Positions 44,788-55,071 of a DNA stretch of 64,000 nt are shown one piece after another; within the stretch, counting starts at the first letter, position 1, and the number at the start of each line of letters is the position of its first letter. The stretch lies in the NCBI GenBank assembly GCA_018292915.2, contig JACVVK020000039.1:1312001-1376000 (forward strand), read 5' to 3'. Source of the DNA: Batillaria attramentaria (lineage: Eukaryota > Mollusca > Gastropoda > Batillariidae). Below the pieces are notes generated by a model, which saw nothing but the letters and a program-made list of their open reading frames with translations, did not search any database and was not told the DNA's origin. The position numbers and the translations under genes are program-made.

Positions 44788-47778
44788 ATGACGCGAGCTG
44801 GTGAAAGCCCTCGGGAAGCCAGTGCGCCGACTACTCTTCTGACGGCCAAGACCAAAGCCAGGATAGGGACCTGGAACATCCGAACCCTATACGAAACAGG
44901 AAAGACAGCACAAGTGAGTCAAGAAATGCATAGATACAATCTGAAGCTGCTCGGCCTATGTGAGACAAGATGGACAGGAACAGGACGCACTCGACTCACC
45001 TCCGGAGACACCATCCTCTACTCCGGACACGAAGACGGCCAACCACACATGCACGGAGTAGCGTTGCTGATGACACCTGAAGCAACACAAGCACTATTGT
45101 CCTGGGAACCAGTGTCACCAAGGATCCTGAGCGCCAGACTCAACTCGAAGGGCAGGAAAGTCACCATCCTCCAGTGCTACGCTCCCACCAACATGGCGGA
45201 TGAGGAAGGAAAGGAGAACTTCTACGAGCAGCTCCAAGCCGTCCTCGACAAAGCACCGAGAAGAGACCTGAAGATCCTCATGGGAGACCTCAACGCCAAA
45301 GTGGGCACCGAAAACACAGACAGAGAACTCATCATGGGCAAACACGGAACAGGGACACAGAACGAGAACGGAGAGCTCTTCACAGAATTCTGCACCACCA
45401 ACGACCTGGTCATCGGAGGCACCATATTCCCCCACAAGACCATCCACAAAACCACCTGGACATCACCGGACGGAAGAACTGTAAACCAGATCGACCACAT
45501 CACCATCGGCAGGAAGTGGCGAAGAAGCTTGCTGGACGTCCGAGCAAAGCGGGGAGCTGATGCAGCCTCAGACCATCACCTCGTCATTGCAGCGATCAAG
45601 ATCAAGCTGAAGGCCTACAGAGACCAGGCGGACAGACCATCCCACAAGTACAACGTGCACAGTCTGAAGGAGAGCGTCAAGACCAACGCCTTCAGTTGTG
45701 AGCTGAGGAACAGATTCAGCGCTCTCGACACACTACCTGAAGAGACAATCGAGGAGCACTGGCACGACCTGCGAGAAACCTGGACAGCAACATGCAGGGA
45801 AGTGCTGGGAAAGAAGACGAGACAACACAAAGAGTGGCTTACATCTGACACCTGGGACCTCATCACAGAGAGGAAACGCCTGAAAGACCTGATCAACCAC
45901 ACTGACGACCAAGACCACAAGCGCGACCTGCAGGCTCAATACTGGGACGTCAACCGGCAGGTCAAGAGGAGCGCAAGGAACGACAAGAGGAACTTCATCA
46001 ACGACCTCACAGAAGAAGCAGAAACAGCAGCAGGACAACGGAACATGAAACGGCTCTACGAAATAACAAGGACACTCTCTGGGAAAAATAACAACCCCAC
46101 CAGACCAGTCAAAGACAAGAACGGACAAATCATCACCAAAGAGGAAGACCAAAGGACAAGGTGGGCTGAACACTTTAAGGAAACGCTCAACAGGCCTCCA
46201 CCACCAGTCCCACCAGACATACCACCGACAGCCCAGCTACTCGACATCAGCACCAACCCCCCTACCAAGACCGAGATCATCAAAGCCATCAAGTCCCTCA
46301 AGTCTGGCAAAGCAGCAGGCCCCGACGGCATACCACCAGAAGCCCTCAAGGCCGACATCCAGACCTCCACCGACATGCTGCACCCGCTCCTGAGGAAGAT
46401 CTGGGAGAGCGAGAGCGTGCCACAAGACTGGAAGAAGGGACACCTGGTAAAGCTGCCAAAGAAAGGGGACCTCTCATCCTGTAGCAACTGGCGAGGCATC
46501 ATGCTACTGTCCATACCAGGGAAGATTCTCACCAGGATCATCCTGGAGAGGCTGAAGACCGCGCTGGACAAGACACTCCGGGAGGAACAGGCAGGATTCC
46601 GCAACGACCGATCCTGCACTGATCACATAGCCACGATGAGGATCATCATCGAGCAGTCCCTGGAGTGGCAGACCCCCCTGTACAGCACCTTCGTTGACTT
46701 CCAGAAGGCGTTCGACAGTGTTGACAGGGAGGTCATCTGGAAGCTGATGTCTCACTACGGTTTTCCACCAAAGTTTGTCAACATCATCCGACAGCTGTAC
46801 GAAGATGCCACCTGCCAGGTAATCCACGACGGGAAACTGACAGAACCATTCACAGTACGGACCGGCGTTCGTCAAGGCTGCATCCTCTCACCCACAATCT
46901 TCCTGATGGTGGTCGACTGGGTCATGAGGCAAGCCACCGACGGTAAGAGGACAGGGATCCAGTGGACCTTCAGCAAACAGCTCGAGGACCTGGATTTCGC
47001 GGACGACATCGCCCTCCTCTCCCACAAGCAACAAGATGCGCAGGAGAAGCTGAACAGAGTCGCCGAAGAAGCTGAGAAGACCGGCCTCAAGATCAACATC
47101 AGCAAGACCGAAGTCATGAGAGTCAACCACAAACAGCACGACCCCATCCAGCTGCACCAGGAAGACATCAAAGAGGTGGACAAGTTCATCTACCTCGGCA
47201 GCGTTGTCAGCAAGGATGGAGGAACGGACGAAGACATCAAGAGCCGCACCAACAAAGCCAGACATGCCTTTCGCACTCTGCGCCCCATCTGGAGATCCAC
47301 AGCCCTATCCCTGCGAAACAAGATCCGGATCTTCAACTCAAATGTGAAGTCGGTCCTACTCTATGGCTCGGAGACATGGCGCACCACCAAGACAGGCTCC
47401 CACAGGCTGCAAACCTTCATCAACAGATGCCTCCGCAACATTCTCAACATCAGATACCCACTGGTGATCACCAACAAAGACCTCTGGGAGCGAACAAGAC
47501 AGGTCCCCATCGAGCAGGAGATCAAGAAAAGGAAATGGGGATGGATCGGACACACTTTGCGAAAGCCAACATCAAATGTCACCAGGCAGTCCCTTGATTG
47601 GAACCCCCAGGGAAAGCGCAAAGTGGGCCGACCGAAGCAGACCTGGCGGAGGAGTACGGACGCTGAAGCCAAGGCCGCCGGAACGACGTGGGCCGAACTA
47701 AAGAGGGCGTCCCAGAACCGAGTGCGCTGGCGGAGTGTGGTTGCAGCCCTATGTTCCCCAGGGAATAAAGAGGACTAA
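44788..47778 (+). CDS. RTE endonuclease/reverse transcriptase, intact (996 codons)
   Basis: The enzyme nicks chromosomal DNA and reverse-transcribes its own mRNA from the nick, acting in the nucleus. The endonuclease/exonuclease/phosphatase domain occupies about residues 26-275: WNIRTL at 29-34, GLCETRW, QCYAPTN, GDLNAKVG at 166-173, NQIDHI, and catalytic SDHHLV at 261-266. The RT domain spans about 500-770: LPKKGDLSSCSNWRGI, AGFRNDRSC at 602, motif A FVDFQKAFD at 635 (Asp), RQGCILSP at 695, motif C FADD at 737-740 and GLKINISKTE, then YLGSVVSKDG. The C-terminal part carries WGWIGHTLRK near 919, common in this group, and no CCHC knuckle that I can see. All catalytic residues expected are present with no stop or frameshift. 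The start chosen is the first ATG in the open frame. Stop TAA at 47776 lies at the element's 3' terminus. Confidence 0.96.
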   Translation: MTRAGESPREASAPTTLLTAKTKARIGTWNIRTLYETGKTAQVSQEMHRYNLKLLGLCETRWTGTGRTRLTSGDTILYSGHEDGQPHMHGVALLMTPEATQALLSWEPVSPRILSARLNSKGRKVTILQCYAPTNMADEEGKENFYEQLQAVLDKAPRRDLKILMGDLNAKVGTENTDRELIMGKHGTGTQNENGELFTEFCTTNDLVIGGTIFPHKTIHKTTWTSPDGRTVNQIDHITIGRKWRRSLLDVRAKRGADAASDHHLVIAAIKIKLKAYRDQADRPSHKYNVHSLKESVKTNAFSCELRNRFSALDTLPEETIEEHWHDLRETWTATCREVLGKKTRQHKEWLTSDTWDLITERKRLKDLINHTDDQDHKRDLQAQYWDVNRQVKRSARNDKRNFINDLTEEAETAAGQRNMKRLYEITRTLSGKNNNPTRPVKDKNGQIITKEEDQRTRWAEHFKETLNRPPPPVPPDIPPTAQLLDISTNPPTKTEIIKAIKSLKSGKAAGPDGIPPEALKADIQTSTDMLHPLLRKIWESESVPQDWKKGHLVKLPKKGDLSSCSNWRGIMLLSIPGKILTRIILERLKTALDKTLREEQAGFRNDRSCTDHIATMRIIIEQSLEWQTPLYSTFVDFQKAFDSVDREVIWKLMSHYGFPPKFVNIIRQLYEDATCQVIHDGKLTEPFTVRTGVRQGCILSPTIFLMVVDWVMRQATDGKRTGIQWTFSKQLEDLDFADDIALLSHKQQDAQEKLNRVAEEAEKTGLKINISKTEVMRVNHKQHDPIQLHQEDIKEVDKFIYLGSVVSKDGGTDEDIKSRTNKARHAFRTLRPIWRSTALSLRNKIRIFNSNVKSVLLYGSETWRTTKTGSHRLQTFINRCLRNILNIRYPLVITNKDLWERTRQVPIEQEIKKRKWGWIGHTLRKPTSNVTRQSLDWNPQGKRKVGRPKQTWRRSTDAEAKAAGTTWAELKRASQNRVRWRSVVAALCSPGNKED

Positions 47779-47805
47779 ACTAAACAAACTAAAACCTGTA
47801 CCTGA

Positions 47806-48181
47806 GATGAAACGGAATGGGTCAAAGATCACCGGCATGTGTGGGAGACACCACACAAATGGTACGTTCTCCTCCCCTCGCCTCACCTCCCCCTCTCCCC
47901 CAACCGGATCCGCTTGTGACCAGGCCGTGTCACCAACATCACTGACTCCCATTCCAGCAAACCCGTGGATGAATCACTGTAGAAATTCTGGTCACCCGGT
48001 CAATGAAAATGTTCAATCATCGGTGCTGGCCCTGCTGGTATGACATCACTCTGGCTCAGAACATCAGAGGCTGAGAAATTGCGACGCAAGGATTTGGGAC
48101 AAGGAGAGTTGTGTCACCAGGTGTGAACGTGAAACGGCGGGAAAACTCGAGCTGTGAGTGAGGATGACCATACCGTGAGCT
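47806..48181. other. No gene seen
   Basis: Flanking DNA of the RTE insertion; no coding or repeat signal recognised. Confidence 0.5.
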
Positions 48182-48308
48182 GTGGGTTTTACGCCATATT
48201 CAATCACATGCGGGTGATTATATCGACGACGGGACAATAAGGGAAAACCAGCACATAATGTTGGGATTCGAACTCAGTCTCGACTGACGTGACCTGAACA
48301 CTGAGTCA
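48182..48308 (-). mobile_element. Diverged SINE copy
   Basis: On the minus strand: GAGTTCGAATCCCAACAT (B box), TGCTGGTTTTCCCTTATTGT, CCCGTCGTCGATATAATCAC and a GGCGTAAAACCCACAGC tail. The tail (TAAAACCCACA) differs from the main family, suggesting a separate subfamily shared with the next copy. Confidence 0.7.
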
Positions 48309-48314
48309 ATGTTT

Positions 48315-48497
48315 TCTGTGGGTTTTACGTCTTATTTTACAAAAAAAAAAGGGGGGGGGGGGGGCATTGAAAACGGGACATGGAGGAAAAACCAAAGAGA
48401 CAAATTGTGGCCTCCCAACCGGGATTCGAACTGATGCAGTACGCTGTGCATTGAAAGCCCGACGCTCTACTGACCAGATCCACCATCCGGGCTCCCG
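48315..48497 (-). mobile_element. Diverged SINE copy with A/G homopolymer insertion
   Basis: On the minus strand: GGGAGCCCGGATGGTGGATC, GGTCAGTAGAGCGTCGGGCT, AGTTCGAATCCCGGTTGGGA, TGGTTTTTCCTCCATGTCCC, then a C/T homopolymer tract, and the tail AAGACGTAAAACCCACAG as in the preceding copy. Confidence 0.75.
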
Positions 48498-48534
48498 CGT
48501 GTGGTGATGATGCAACACTGAACGCAGCAAGCTT

Positions 48535-48575
48535 GGGTGGGTGTTTGGGAGTTAAACGTCCTTTTCCACAGCGTA
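48535..48575 (-). mobile_element. SINE 3'-tail fragment
   Basis: Only TGGAAAAGGACGTTTAACTC and the CCAAACACCCACCC tail remain. Severe 5' truncation; adjoins repeat R3. Confidence 0.75.
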
Positions 48576-48589
48576 ATGAACGCAGCAAG

Positions 48590-48825
48590 GCTCTGAAAGT
48601 CTCAATACGTTTGTCAGGAGCTGTGGACAAGTTTTCATCGAATGTGCTTAATCCGTGTATCAGAATCCGTCACTTGGGACACAATGTAGCACCTGAAATC
48701 ATTGTGGTGACTCGAGTGGCGTATGTATACATATGTATGTTTTTCTACGCACGTAAAAACTTGGCGTACCGCGTACTCAATGAACCGACAACGTTATCTG
48801 GTTGCCTGGCCACTTTGGTCAAAGT
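48590..48825 (+). repeat. Dispersed repeat R3 copy
   Basis: Matches 25420-25660 over about 230 bp; see that entry for shared blocks. Confidence 0.75.
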
Positions 48826-48934
48826 GGCTGTTTTAAAGCCAACACTGCAGAACGGTGAAAGACTTCCCGGAGCACGTGTACCGCGACCGGCTTTCAGGAG
48901 CGGTTGACCTTATTCTCCAACGTGTCCGACCGAC

Positions 48935-49013
48935 CGGCTTGCCGCGAATTAGCCTCTGTTGCTTGCGCGGCGTTAAGCCCCAAATAACTAACTAACTAAC
49001 TAACTAACCGACC
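48935..49013 (+). repeat. Dispersed repeat R4 with (TAAC)n tail
   Basis: GCCGCGAATTAGCCTCTGTT, GCTTGCGCGGCGTTAAGCCC then AACTAACTAACTAACTAAC. The tandem-repeat tail suggests a retrotransposed SINE or LINE 3' end. Confidence 0.7.
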
Positions 49014-49938
49014 GACCGGTTGAAGGTAAGCGCTATAATTATACCATATATATATTCATTTCCTGAGTTCACACTTCAGTTCTTGGAAACGAGAGTAAAC
49101 CAAATGGCTACAGAAATGTACGCTTATTTTAAATGGTTACTCATCAGATTCTTGCTCGCAGTTATCTCCATGATTATTGGGGCTCACTTTTTTCATGTTT
49201 GTTTGTTATTTTGTGTGTTTGCTTATTGGTTTGTTTGTTTGTTTATTTATCAGTTTGTTTGTTTGTCAAAAAGTTTTATCTTTTACAGACCATGGCATGT
49301 ACGTGCACGAACGTTGACTGTAACGGCTGGCTCTCCTAAAATTGTTACCTTATTTTAAAGTTTATGAATTTTGTTGATTAATTTCTTCTTCTTCTGTTGT
49401 TGTTGTTGTTGTTTTAATTAAAACAAAACGATGCAAACACAGAGTGCCTGTAACAACGTGGTTTCAGGGTGCACATTAAGCCCTACATTACATTATTAAG
49501 CATAATAAGGCACATGGAACTGCAAAGCAACAAAGCTGACGGTGAATGCTGAGCTAACAGATTTTGACGCAGAAACTTTGCCACACTAACTATAGCAGGG
49601 GTCTCCAACTCCACACAGTAATATCACAAGTAAATCGAGCGCGATAGACATGGACATATAAGCAGGTAGACTGAGCACTGAAATACTTAACCCCCTGCTC
49701 ACCACCCACCAAACCTCCCTCCACCCCCCCCCCCCCAAAAAAAAGCCCAAAACAAACAACAACAACAAAACAAAAACAAAACAAAAAAACGTCAAATTGT
49801 CTTTGTTCCGTCTCACAGTCACACAACCAAAGGTGGCTTTCTGGACATCAGTTACCTTTTCTTGAGTACATTACACCACCTCTGGTACAGGTTCTCTCCC
49901 TTAACACCGCTCTCTTAAAAACAAGCGGGTGGGTGGGG
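49014..49938. other. No gene seen; (TTTG) and (TTG) tracts
   Basis: (GTTT)-rich stretch at 49198-49270, (TTG)n near 49394-49414, and a C13/A run near 49722-49743. Hydrophobic frames here are translations of T/G-rich low-complexity DNA. Confidence 0.5.
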
Positions 49939-50124
49939 GGGGGGTGTTTAAGGGGGGTGTTTAACGTTTTAACTTCTTTGTCCACCACATAAGAGTGATA
50001 TCAAAGACGGGGCAACGATGATAAGGCCAGCACAAATATTTGGCCTCACCCCGGAATCGAACTCACGACCCGAGCAGTGAAATCAAGCTCCAGCGAGCTA
50101 CCCGTTTGGCTATCCCCGCTCCCC
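49939..50124 (-). mobile_element. tRNA-derived SINE copy
   Basis: On the minus strand: GGGGAGCGGGGATAGCCAAA, GGGTCGTGAGTTCGATTCCG (diverged B box), GGCCAAATATTTGTGCTGGC, TTGCCCCGTCTTTGATATCA and a duplicated GTTAAAC-containing tail ending in a C run. Confidence 0.88.
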
Positions 50125-50990
50125 CTAAAACCAAAGGAACGTAATATAACATTTCCAAATGTTCGATTTTTTCCCTCAAAAATAGTTCTACACGCAGTTA
50201 CCTCGTCAGCGCCTTCTATGATGAAAAGATCTGTCCAAGCTTCGGGATCCCCAAAATAGCCAAGACAGGTTTACCGTCGGTTAACTGCCTTTGAAACTTA
50301 TGCAAATTTGAGATCACATTCTCTGATGGACCCCCATTTAATCCGCGAATAGGGACATTACTCCCACGGAAAGACATCTGGTGACGTAAACAGGAAGGTG
50401 TTACCGGCCTTGTGAGAGACCGAAAAAGAAGTAGAATGCGCTTAAGAATTAAGAACAAACCACAGCAAAAGGTAAATGCAGTAAATTAGGGCAAAGTCTG
50501 AATCTTGTCCACGCAGTGAATTATTATTGCATGGTGCAGCAGAACTTGAAGTATAAATACTGACAATATTGCAGAGTGAAATAAATCAGGGTAGAAAACA
50601 AAATACATATGTTTCACAAGCAGAAAAACTGACGTGAAGGTTACGATTCAAATCATTCACTATAAATTTATTAACTTGATAAATAACGATGTAGATCAGT
50701 GAAACGGAAGTTATAGCGTTGCTTCGCTTTACACCAGAGTGTTCAAAACAACTGCCAAGGGATACCTTCAGTCATGATGGATTCACTTCACAGTGTTTGG
50801 GCCTGGGTTGTTGGGGGGGGGGGAGATTTGAGGGTGGTGGCGGCGGTGGTGGTGGTGGGCGGGTTGAGCAAATCAATCAAGGAGACATTGACAAAAACAT
50901 GATTCAAAATATCTACACAGAAAAATTGTTGGAGGAGAAAGGAGAAAAAGCACACATACATGGTACAACTCAATGGTTTAAAAAAAATCG
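50125..50990. other. No gene seen; G-rich tract at 50812-50862
   Basis: G10 followed by (GGT)n-like sequence could form a G-quadruplex. No coding domain is recognised in the frame 50719-51087. Confidence 0.5.
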
Positions 50991-50991
50991 T

Positions 50992-51051
<60 letters not shown>

Positions 51052-51063
51052 GCACGCACGGAC
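50992..51063. repeat. (AC)n with ACGC/ACGG variants
   Basis: About 27 AC units, then CACGCACGCACGGACG variants. Confidence 0.95.
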
Positions 51064-51147
51064 GCACGCACGCACAAATTAAACTGATCTAGCGTTATCG
51101 GTTCTTAAATTAATGAGTGCCCAGAGAACGAAAATCCAGTCTGGCCG

Positions 51148-51148
<1 letters not shown>

Positions 51149-51222
<74 letters not shown>
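51149..51222. repeat. (GT)n(GA)n compound microsatellite
   Basis: About 27 GT units, then about 9 GA units; same architecture as 30167-30250. Confidence 0.97.
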
Positions 51223-51429
51223 CCCTGCATGTGGTGAGTTCTGGAATGTCCATAGACCCTTGAGGCACGCTGTGCAAGACAGAGGAGGAGGGGGGTTGTC
51301 GCAGTTTAGGAAGGGGAGAAAATTGCCAGTTGCTAAGAAACAGGCCATCTGATTTGCGTTGGTACTATCGATTCGCCTCACACTGATGGCCAGACTTTGA
51401 CTGATCAGGCCAGCAGACTTTTTTTCTCA

Positions 51430-51600
51430 TGTATGTTCCAAACCAGCCCATCTCCTAATGAACTGAGTCCTTCCAGCTCTCAAAGACTTTAAAAGCAAAT
51501 TCAAGACACATGTATGCATTTCGGTCAGCCTACCCCCGTGCTTCCTACCAATTAATTACCCGAGTTCATCAGGCCACTTCAGCTGTTGTGTCTTTAAAAG
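51430..51600 (+). pseudogene. Probable LINE ORF2 C-terminal remnant
   Basis: A frame at about 51471-51520 reads LPALKDFKSKFKTHVC, resembling the conserved L..FKSKLKTHLF end of many LINE reverse transcriptases. Upstream frames are broken by stops. It runs into the large TG microsatellite. Clade not assigned. Confidence 0.4.
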
Positions 51601-51602
51601 TG

Positions 51603-51622
51603 ATGTGTGTGTGTGTGTGTGT

Positions 51623-51715
<93 letters not shown>

Positions 51716-51762
51716 AGTGTGTGTGTGTGTGTGTGTGTCAGTGTGTGTGTGTGTGTGTGTGT

Positions 51763-51803
<41 letters not shown>

Positions 51804-51818
51804 AGTGTGTGTGTGTGT

Positions 51819-51857
<39 letters not shown>
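51603..51857. repeat. 254-bp (TG)n microsatellite with CAG interruptions
   Basis: The longest dinucleotide tract in the window. It is broken by TCAG at about six places and by one TCTG. The interruptions recur in similar contexts, which suggests internal duplication. Confidence 0.97.
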
Positions 51858-51858
<1 letters not shown>

Positions 51859-51976
51859 ACGCGTTGTCACCCGTAGTCAACCCATGTCCATGAAATAGTT
51901 CGGCCATTCGTACGTTATTAACACTATCCGGCTTGTCACCACTTTTATTCAGCAGTTCTGGTCTTAAACAAATTAA

Positions 51977-51977
<1 letters not shown>

Positions 51978-52021
<44 letters not shown>
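51978..52021. repeat. (CT)n microsatellite
   Basis: About 21 CT units. Confidence 0.96.
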
Positions 52022-52024
<3 letters not shown>

Positions 52025-52369
52025 CTAAGCACTCGTGTCTGTTGAAAAACTAAAAGGAAAAAATTTATAGAAAACAAATTCAAGAAACCACAACTTGCAA
52101 TGTTGGGCTTTTTATACCAAAATGGTTTCATCGACAATGTTAGACATTAGTAACGACTAATGTACGAGATTTTTAAAAAAGTTGTCATCAATGAAGTCTT
52201 TACTGTGACGACAATAAAGAACACTCATCGTACTAAAAGCTTGTTTTGGGTCAACGGCTCCTTCAACACAGGGTATGTTTACAATTTTTATTGTGTCCAG
52301 ACATCTTCTTCATTCAAAACAGACAAGTGATTAGGTACTCTTCTCTGACTTTCATAGCAGACAGACAGG
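52022..52369. other. No gene seen
   Basis: AT-rich sequence with no coding signal. GACGACAATAAAGAACACTC near 52208 could be a polyadenylation context, but nothing supports a gene. Confidence 0.45.
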
Positions 52370-52371
52370 GT

Positions 52372-52556
52372 GGGTGGGTGGGGTGGGTGGGGTGTTTAGA
52401 AGTTTAACGTCTTTTTCCACCACGCATGAGTGATATCAAAGACGGGGTAACGAGAAAAAGGCCAGCACAAATATTTGGCCCCAGCCGCCCGGGATTCGAA
52501 CTCACAACCCGAGCATTGCAAGTCCAACGCTCTACCACGGCTATCCCGGCTCCCTG
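52372..52556 (-). mobile_element. tRNA-derived SINE copy
   Basis: On the minus strand: GGGAGCCGGGATAGCCGTGG, TAGAGCGTTGGACTTGCAAT, GTGAGTTCGAATCCCGGGCG, GGCCAAATATTTGTGCTGGC, then the conserved body and the GACGTTAAACTTCTAAACAC tail. GACAGACAG words on both sides may be a TSD but sit in a simple repeat. Confidence 0.92.
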
Positions 52557-53158
52557 CTGACAGACAGACAGACAGACAGAGGTAAAAGGAAATGCTAATA
52601 GCAATACGGCCCTCGTGGAGCCTCCAAGTCAGAGAGACGTGGGGAGGGTGGGGGACTCGGAGGGAGTGGGGGAGGGGGGTTCTGCTAATGGTTGAAGTGG
52701 ATCTAACAAATAAAACCATGCCAGTTTTCTTAGGCACCTGCTGGTCAGTAACGACTTCCTGTTGAAACCCACATGCACGGCCTTCCGCTGCAGAAAGTAA
52801 TATCAAGAAAACCTGCTGAGCTCCCTGACATAAAAGGTTTCCCCAACAAAAAAGTGGACTCTGCGCGGCCAGCAACATAATCATGACGTTCCTGCTTTAC
52901 CTTGAGCCTTCGCAAATCGTGTTGTTGTTGTCGTTCTTGCTGTTGTTGTTGTTGACGATGATGATGATGTTCGGGTCTTTTTAAAAATTACTCTTTTTTA
53001 TTTATTTATTTTTTTAGGTGTCTGATTGTTACGGGTTCTATCTCATTTGCATACCACGCTAAGCACACCTTTCACAGAGGTTAATGAAGTGCTTTAAAAA
53101 AAAAACAAAAAAAAACAACAAACAAACAAACAAACAAACAAAAAAACCAAACGAATTA
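52557..53158. other. No gene seen; simple repeats
   Basis: (CAGA)n at 52558-52580, (GTT)n near 52921-52955, and an A/C-rich tract at 53096-53147. No supported gene; the 162-codon minus-strand frame at 52396-52884 is SINE-derived in part. Confidence 0.5.
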
Positions 53159-53159
53159 T

Positions 53160-53470
53160 TAAACGGGCTAACGGAACAGTTTCGCTCGCGAGTGCGCCTG
53201 TGCGGCGCTCGAAATACTCTATCTTGATAATTAGTACAGCTCTCAATGCGATACAATGTTGTTTACACTTTGCGCGGGCGGTCGAACATTTCTACGACCG
53301 TTGTTACACTACTGGTACTCTCAGTGTGGTCGCCGGCGTCATCTAGTACGCTTCTGTTGGCTCCGTGCCAGCATTACAGACGCTGTCAGTGTCTAGGTGT
53401 CTAAGTAGTATTATGATAGATATCACGTAAACAAGCTCTCAGAACGATCTGTGAGCATACAAATGGTAGC
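53160..53470 (+). repeat. Dispersed repeat R2, longest copy
   Basis: Contains both halves that occur separately elsewhere: the GGAACAGTTTCGCTCGCGAG half (as at 6635 and reversed at 24843) and the GTCGAACATT...GTGAGCATA half (as at 23869). It is therefore the best guide to the element. Confidence 0.75.
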
Positions 53471-53618
53471 TTTAGCTCCTTAACATGGTTCACAACAAAC
53501 CTGGCTTCAATGAAAGCTAAGAATCTCACTTTAAATATGGGCGTTCAAATTGTTTCCTTTTTTTTTTCTTCTGGGTTTCGACTGATGTGCGTTTGAACCC
53601 AAAACACAATAACAGAGG

Positions 53619-53790
53619 GCCAGTTGGGTGTTCGTGGATTTAACGTCCTTTTCCACCACATACGGGTGATATCAAAGACGGGGCGCGACGAGAAAAAGGC
53701 CAGCACAAATAGTTGACCCCAGACTGACGAGAATCGAACTCACGACCCGAGCATGAAAAGTCCATCACTATCGATTGTTCTAGTTCCCCT
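53619..53790 (-). mobile_element. tRNA-derived SINE copy
   Basis: On the minus strand: GGGGAACTAGAACAATCGAT, GGGTCGTGAGTTCGATTCTC, TGTGCTGGCCTTTTTCTCGT, CCCCGTCTTTGATATCACCC and a GTTAAATCCACGAACACCCA tail. The A-box side is decayed. Confidence 0.88.
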
Positions 53791-54170
53791 AGAATAATAA
53801 AATAAATCAAACTAAAAGATAAAATTAAAAATCTAATCTTAGTATAAAAAAAGCGCTGAACATTTCCGTTTCCGTCGCTGGTCCAGAAAGTAGTGTAAGA
53901 AAAATATCCGATGACGTCACCCAGGTTCATTGTTATACGTTCGCTTATTGTCTGCTGTGAGCTTGGAAAAAATAAATGACTGAAATTCCTTTTAAAAAAA
54001 AAATAGACTCCCGTGTTGCGATTTCAGTCTTTGCTAGGCCGGGTAAGGCATGATTGTGTACAAGTCACACGAAATGTTTTTGTATAAGATTTCCTTTCTC
54101 CCCCGTCCGCTCCCCATCTCCGTCTTATTTTTCACAACCTCAGCCTACACTGCTTTTCTATATCTGTGAG

Positions 54171-54308
54171 GGTGGGTGGATGTTCGGGAATTTAACGACC
54201 TTTTTCCACACCGTACGGGCGATACCAAAGACCGGGAAAAGAGAAAAGGGCCAGCACAAATTTATAGTTGGCCCCAGCCGCGATTCCAACTCACAACCCG
54301 AGCACCGC
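54171..54308 (-). mobile_element. tRNA-derived SINE, 5'-truncated
   Basis: On the minus strand it starts near CGGTGCTCGGGTTGTGAGTT, then GGAATCGCGGCTGGGGCCAA, TGTGCTGGCCCTTTTCTCTT, and a GTCGTTAAATTCCCGAACAT tail. The A-box region is missing. Confidence 0.85.
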
Positions 54309-55070
54309 GGACGGTTTGAATTGTATTTAAGGCAATGAGCTGGCGAAAACAACCACAAAAAAAAGGAAAAAAAAAAAGGGGGGGGAACCCAAAAACAAAA
54401 CAAAAACAAAAACCTAATAACAAATGTTCAAACGAAGATTGTATTCTGGAGACTGAATGACTCCAGCTTAAATTGTGATATGGCAATATTCCTGGCTGCC
54501 GGGCTGTTCATCGGGGGTTTCTCTTCGAGACCTACGGTTTTGCTACCCCGGCCAAACCGAATCGAAATGGTTAGGTAGGTGGCGCTGCACTGCGCCCGAA
54601 TGTAGGAGTATCCCGAATTTCCCAAAGGAACAAGATTAAAGTCTCTGTGTTTGTAATGAGTTCTGAGAACCTCCTCCCCCCCCCCCCCCCCAAAAAAAAA
54701 AAAAAAAAAACAACAACAACAAAAACAAAAACTTCCGATTACAAAGCTCTAAGTTTGCTTGCCAAATGAATAGATGTTCCGTTTGTCCATTGCGACCATT
54801 TTCGTGACTTTGCGGTTTCTAATAGTAGAGAAATCTGACTTTCTTTGGGCTAACTCTTCCATACCTGTACTGCTCGCCGATCGACAAAGTCGATTAAAAA
54901 AGAAAAAAATAGCCACGAAACAGCGCTGTCTAGTTGGCCTTCAGTCCGCAACTAAACAACGTTTTTAGCTCAGCATGGTACGCACTACGCTTATAATATG
55001 TACGTAGAACAACATACGTCATCATGTACGTCACCGTATTGCTCTCAGATACTATACTGTGTTCCTAGTC
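54309..55070. other. No gene seen; A/C homopolymers
   Basis: A-rich and G-rich runs near 54357-54385, a C14/A18 junction near 54677-54709. No gene supported. Confidence 0.5.
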
Positions 55071-55071
55071 T

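Larger units (their letters stand above)
44498..47805 (+). mobile_element. Full-length RTE-type non-LTR retrotransposon with 12-bp TSD
   Basis: Element body 44510-47793 (3284 bp) lies between perfect copies of ACCTGTACCTGA (44498-44509 and 47794-47805). It has a 278-bp 5' UTR to the first ATG, a single ORF with an apurinic-type endonuclease followed by reverse transcriptase, and a 15-bp 3' end (ACTAAACAAACTAAA) made of TAAAC-like repeats directly after the stop. A single ORF of about 1000 codons, endonuclease at the N-terminus and an almost absent 3' UTR ending in short tandem repeats are typical of the RTE group. Finer clade assignment needs a tree. The intact ORF, perfect TSD and the 98%-identical truncated sister at 39.6 kb indicate recent activity. 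Confidence 0.96.

Noticed and set aside
45115..47672. Several 94-187-codon minus-strand frames inside the RTE element
   Set aside because: They are shadows of the plus-strand ORF, whose motifs are unambiguous; the same shadows recur in the truncated copy.
49020..49358. 112-codon ORF with a hydrophobic middle
   Set aside because: The hydrophobic part reads a (GTTT)-rich tract; overlapping frames are equally open.
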